From positions 1 through 17,236 of the forward strand of contig JBFYSV010000348.1 in the NCBI GenBank assembly GCA_041301185.1: a stretch of 17,236 bases of DNA. Direction: 5' to 3'. The notes beneath the pieces are model-generated. The model was not told where the DNA came from. It worked only from the letters and a program-made list of their open reading frames with translations, and did no database searches. A program made the position numbers and the translations under genes. The stretch is from JAQBDA01 sp041301185 (GTDB lineage Bacteria > Chloroflexota > Anaerolineae > Anaerolineales > UBA4823). Shown one piece after another: positions 15,069 to 17,236 of this stretch (its first letter is position 1; every line of letters starts with the position of its first letter).

Positions 15069-15665
15069 ATGAGTCTGGACACAGCACTGGGTCAGCTTGT
15101 GGACGATAAAAAACTGAACGATGAGACCTTACTGCGATTGATCGCCCAAGCACAAGAAAGCGCGTTGGGCGAGCTTTACGACCGTTATAGCCGCCTGGTG
15201 TATAGCATGGCGTTAAATTCGGTCGATGATCCGGCATTAGCAGAAGAAATCACCCAGGATGTGTTTTTACGCATCTGGAACAAAGCCACGACATACCAGG
15301 TAGAACAAGGAAAAGTGATCACCTGGATTGCCAGCATCACGCGTTACCGGTCGATCGATATGCTGCGCCGCTTGAAAGTTCGTCCGGAGGGAAATCGCGC
15401 CGTCTGGGCCGAAGAAGACGATGAGCCTTTTGAGAGCATAGATCCAATCGATATTGAAGAAGAGGTTCAGCTAAACCAGCGCAGCGATAATATCCGCAAA
15501 GCAGTTGCCGCTCTGCCGAAAGACCAGCGCCAGGCGTTGACACTGGCGTTTTTTAACGGATATACGCATGCTGAGATTGCCCAAATTTTAAATGAGCCGC
15601 TGGGAACGATAAAGACGCGCATTCGCCTGGCGATGCAGAAGTTACGCCAGACATTGCGATATTAG
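15069..15665 (+). CDS. ECF-type RNA polymerase sigma factor
   Basis: A 198-residue sigma factor with only regions 2 and 4, as expected for the ECF group. Region 2 (about 36-105) includes LYDRYSRLVYSMAL, the EEITQDVFLRIW core-binding segment and TRYRSIDMLRR. Region 4 (about 143-195) includes LPKDQRQALTLAFFNGYTH, the helix-turn-helix AEIAQILNEPLGTIKTRI and KLRQTL. An acidic linker (about 113-135) joins them. It directs RNA polymerase to stress or envelope promoters and would be held inactive by the anti-sigma factor encoded 66 bp downstream. The arrangement matches SigK/RskA-type pairs. The ATG at 15069 has no strong ribosome-binding site, so expression may be low. Its target promoters are not known; no clear autoregulatory GGAAC-type box was found upstream. 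Confidence 0.93.
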   Translation: MSLDTALGQLVDDKKLNDETLLRLIAQAQESALGELYDRYSRLVYSMALNSVDDPALAEEITQDVFLRIWNKATTYQVEQGKVITWIASITRYRSIDMLRRLKVRPEGNRAVWAEEDDEPFESIDPIDIEEEVQLNQRSDNIRKAVAALPKDQRQALTLAFFNGYTHAEIAQILNEPLGTIKTRIRLAMQKLRQTLRY

Positions 15666-15731
15666 GAAACGGTTAAGCACAAGAAATCCAATCTGAGGGC
15701 GATTGCGTATCTTTGCACAGAGGAAGTCAAC

Positions 15732-16454
15732 ATGGCGGTAGAAGAACACCTTTCGGAGTTGCTCCCAGCCTATGCGCTGGATATTCTGGACGAGTCGGAA
15801 GCAAGAACGGTATCCAGCCACCTGGCTGGCTGTTCAGGCTGCCGCGCTGAGCTGCACGCCTACCGCCAGGTGATGGAGGATATACCCCTGGCAATGGCAC
15901 AGGCTGATCCACCGGTTTATTTAAAAGAAAAGATTCTCAAGCAGGCAGCCAGTTCAGAAAAATCACCCGTTGCACAGCCATCTAAAAATTGGTGGCATGA
16001 CCTTAAATCCCGCCTGTTGCCTGCTGCTCCGTTATTGGGAATGGTCAGCCTGGTTTTGATTATTTTGTTGGGTGCCAGCAATTTGTTCTTGTGGCAACGC
16101 CTCAACCAGGTGCAGACCGACCACAACCGGCTGGCAACTGTGCCCTTGATGGGCACCGACCTGATACCCGGGGCTACGGGGATGCTGGTGATCAGCGCAG
16201 ACGGCGAGCACGGAACGCTGGTGGTAGATGGCTTGCCTGTTCTGGATCCCTCTCAGCAATACCAGCTGTGGTTGATAAAGGACGGGCAACGAACCAGCGG
16301 CGGTGTCTTCTCAGTTGACGAGGAAGGATATGGCTCTTTATGGATCTCGTCGGTTGAGCCGCTGGCCTCTTACCAGGGGGTGGGGATAACCATCGAGCCG
16401 AGCGGAGGCAGCCCGGCGCCGACCGGTGAGCGGGTCTTGGGCGGTGAGCTATAA
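15732..16454 (+). CDS. RskA-like zinc-finger anti-sigma factor
   Basis: A 240-residue single-pass membrane protein. The cytoplasmic N-terminal anti-sigma domain has the zinc motif H30-x3-C34-x2-C37 (SHLAGCSGC) plus His6, typical of ZAS anti-sigma factors. One transmembrane helix lies at about 97-120. The C-terminal extracytoplasmic domain resembles RskA (LPVLDPSQQYQLWLI, then GGVF, ending in EPSGGSPAPTGE). It should bind the sigma factor encoded just upstream and release it by regulated proteolysis or zinc/thiol change. GAGGAAG at 15720-15726 is a strong ribosome-binding site, much better than that of the sigma gene, which would favour excess anti-sigma. The gene ends 19 bp before a strong terminator. 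Confidence 0.92.
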   Translation: MAVEEHLSELLPAYALDILDESEARTVSSHLAGCSGCRAELHAYRQVMEDIPLAMAQADPPVYLKEKILKQAASSEKSPVAQPSKNWWHDLKSRLLPAAPLLGMVSLVLIILLGASNLFLWQRLNQVQTDHNRLATVPLMGTDLIPGATGMLVISADGEHGTLVVDGLPVLDPSQQYQLWLIKDGQRTSGGVFSVDEEGYGSLWISSVEPLASYQGVGITIEPSGGSPAPTGERVLGGEL

Positions 16455-16472
16455 TCTCTTTGGTTTAGAAAT

Positions 16473-16509
16473 AAAGCAGGGCAACTGAACCATTTGGCTG
16501 CCCTGCTTT
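16473..16509. terminator. bidirectional rho-independent terminator
   Basis: AAAGCAGGGCA (16473-16483) and TGCCCTGCTTT (16499-16509) form an 11-bp perfect stem with a 15-nt loop. A T-run follows on the plus strand, and TTTATTTC follows on the minus strand. It lies between the convergent anti-sigma and thioredoxin genes and can end both transcripts. Confidence 0.9.
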
Positions 16510-16524
16510 TCGTTCAAGATAAAA

Positions 16525-17064
16525 TCAGGTTTGTTCCCGGGAGAGTCCCAACCCGCGCGCCAGGCGTGCCAGGCGGGGAGCCAATGCTTGCCAGATCGGG
16601 CAGCGATCGTAGACGGCGCTGAACAATACCAGGCCCGCCAGGCCGATCAACAACCAAGACGGTCCGCTGAAAAATCCCAATACCAGTAATGCAGCACTGA
16701 CGATCAGCCGGAGCATGCGGCTGGTGGGGGCAATCCCGTGCCCAGGCGGGGTCTCCCCACCCAGTGCGGCGGTGAACAAATTCTCCAGCGCTGCCGGTGA
16801 GCGGGCACCGATACTGCGAGATATTTCCTGCCCGTTGCGGAATGCGATTACCGTCGGGATGCCGCGCACACCCAGGGATTGGAGCAGGCTTGCGCTTTCA
16901 TCCGCATTCACCTTCCAGACGTCAACCTGACCAGAATATTTTTGTTCTAATTGCTTAATCACGGGTTCAATCGCCCGGCAGGGCATGCACCAGGGCGCCC
17001 AGAAATCCACCACCACGGGCCGTGAGTTTTGGCTCAATTTGTTCGTGAATTGCTCTCGATCCAT
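16525..17064 (-). CDS. thioredoxin fused to a DUF2892-like membrane domain
   Basis: A 179-residue protein. Residues 1-102 are a standard thioredoxin fold with active site WCMPC (Cys26 and Cys29; the usual form is WCGPC), VNADES and the cis-proline in GIPTV (Pro70). After a short Gly/Pro linker, residues 116-165 form two hydrophobic segments ending in DRCPIW. This resembles the DUF2892 domain found in YgaP-like proteins, where a hairpin of helices ends in a conserved Cys-Pro. No signal peptide precedes the thioredoxin domain, so it should sit on the cytoplasmic face, tethered to the membrane. Its role would be reducing membrane or envelope partners, or receiving sulfur-type modifications as rhodanese-DUF2892 proteins do. 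ATG at 17064 has GGAGA. Convergent with the anti-sigma gene. Confidence 0.88.
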   Translation of the reverse strand: MDREQFTNKLSQNSRPVVVDFWAPWCMPCRAIEPVIKQLEQKYSGQVDVWKVNADESASLLQSLGVRGIPTVIAFRNGQEISRSIGARSPAALENLFTAALGGETPPGHGIAPTSRMLRLIVSAALLVLGFFSGPSWLLIGLAGLVLFSAVYDRCPIWQALAPRLARLARGLGLSREQT

Positions 17065-17079
17065 TCGTCTTCTCCAGGC

Positions 17080-17108
17080 AAAATAAAAGGACAGGTAAGA
17101 GCCTGTCC
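17080..17108 (-). terminator. terminator-like hairpin just upstream of the thioredoxin gene
   Basis: On the minus strand GGACAGG, a 6-nt loop and CCTGTCC are followed by TTTTATTTT, a classic intrinsic terminator. The T-run ends only a few bases before the thioredoxin ribosome-binding site (17071-17075), leaving no room for a promoter. It either ends an upstream gene beyond the window or acts as an attenuator in the thioredoxin leader. Confidence 0.75.
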
Positions 17109-17236
17109 ATCACACGTGTAATTTGATTCCCACGTAGCTCTACCTATTTGACGCAAAAAGAGCGAAAAGGTTACATTGCTCTCTGAATATTAATGGTCGC
17201 AGTTACGCAGTTCAGGGGAAAATCGGGGGTGTTTGG
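17109..17236. other. right edge, unassigned
   Basis: No gene can be supported. One minus-strand frame is open from the edge to a TAA near 17171, but 21 residues are too few to identify. It might be a gene end or part of the thioredoxin leader. Confidence 0.3.

Noticed and set aside
1..17236. CRISPR arrays, tRNA or rRNA genes, prophage genes
   Set aside because: No regularly spaced repeats, no cloverleaf-like or rRNA-like sequence and no phage protein motifs were seen.

Overview
The window looks like a chromosomal segment of moderate-to-high G+C from a bacterium, most likely a member of the Chloroflexota (Anaerolineae-like). This rests on gene content and style: a heterodimeric ABC exporter pair, an RskA-type anti-sigma factor, a MacB/LolC-like transporter with no membrane-fusion partner, and Tat-exported and membrane-anchored redox proteins. 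No rRNA or marker gene is present, so the assignment is an inference. TGA is used as an ordinary stop by several genes.

Layout, left to right. (1) 1-1032, plus strand: the 3' part of an IS4-type DDE transposase, cut by the window edge. (2) 5742-1132, minus strand: a three-gene operon of a MarR-type regulator and two ABC exporter half-transporters. The two halves carry complementary degenerate and consensus ATPase motifs, so they should form one asymmetric heterodimer. A good sigma-70 promoter and a 9-bp inverted repeat overlap in front of the regulator gene, suggesting autoregulation. (3) 12380-5916, minus strand: a tightly packed four-gene operon of a PlsY-like acyltransferase with eroded motifs, a PEP-synthase/rifampicin-phosphotransferase-like swinging-histidine dikinase, and the ATPase and double-FtsX permease of a MacB/LolCDE-type transporter. 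Its promoter is clear and the leader is about 175 nt. This combination is the least familiar part of the window. (4) 12759-13607, plus strand: a membrane-anchored DsbA-like protein whose frame is interrupted by one TGA exactly where the first active-site cysteine belongs. The frame stays open afterwards, and a 6-bp hairpin with a G-containing loop sits 28 nt downstream. This fits a selenocysteine-containing (UxxC) DsbA-like selenoprotein. (5) 14714-13626, minus strand: a Tat-exported L,D-transpeptidase. (6) 15069-16454, plus strand: an ECF sigma factor and its zinc-binding membrane anti-sigma factor, ending in a strong bidirectional terminator. (7) 17064-16525, minus strand: a thioredoxin fused to a DUF2892-like membrane domain, preceded by a terminator-like hairpin in its leader.

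The right half has an envelope and redox theme (seleno-DsbA, L,D-transpeptidase, ECF/RskA pair, membrane thioredoxin). The left half is export and possibly detoxification or lipid handling. Nothing proves that the modules work together. The strongest observations are the UGA-for-Cys codon with its downstream hairpin, the PlsY-like/dikinase/MacB operon, and the MarR operator-promoter overlap.
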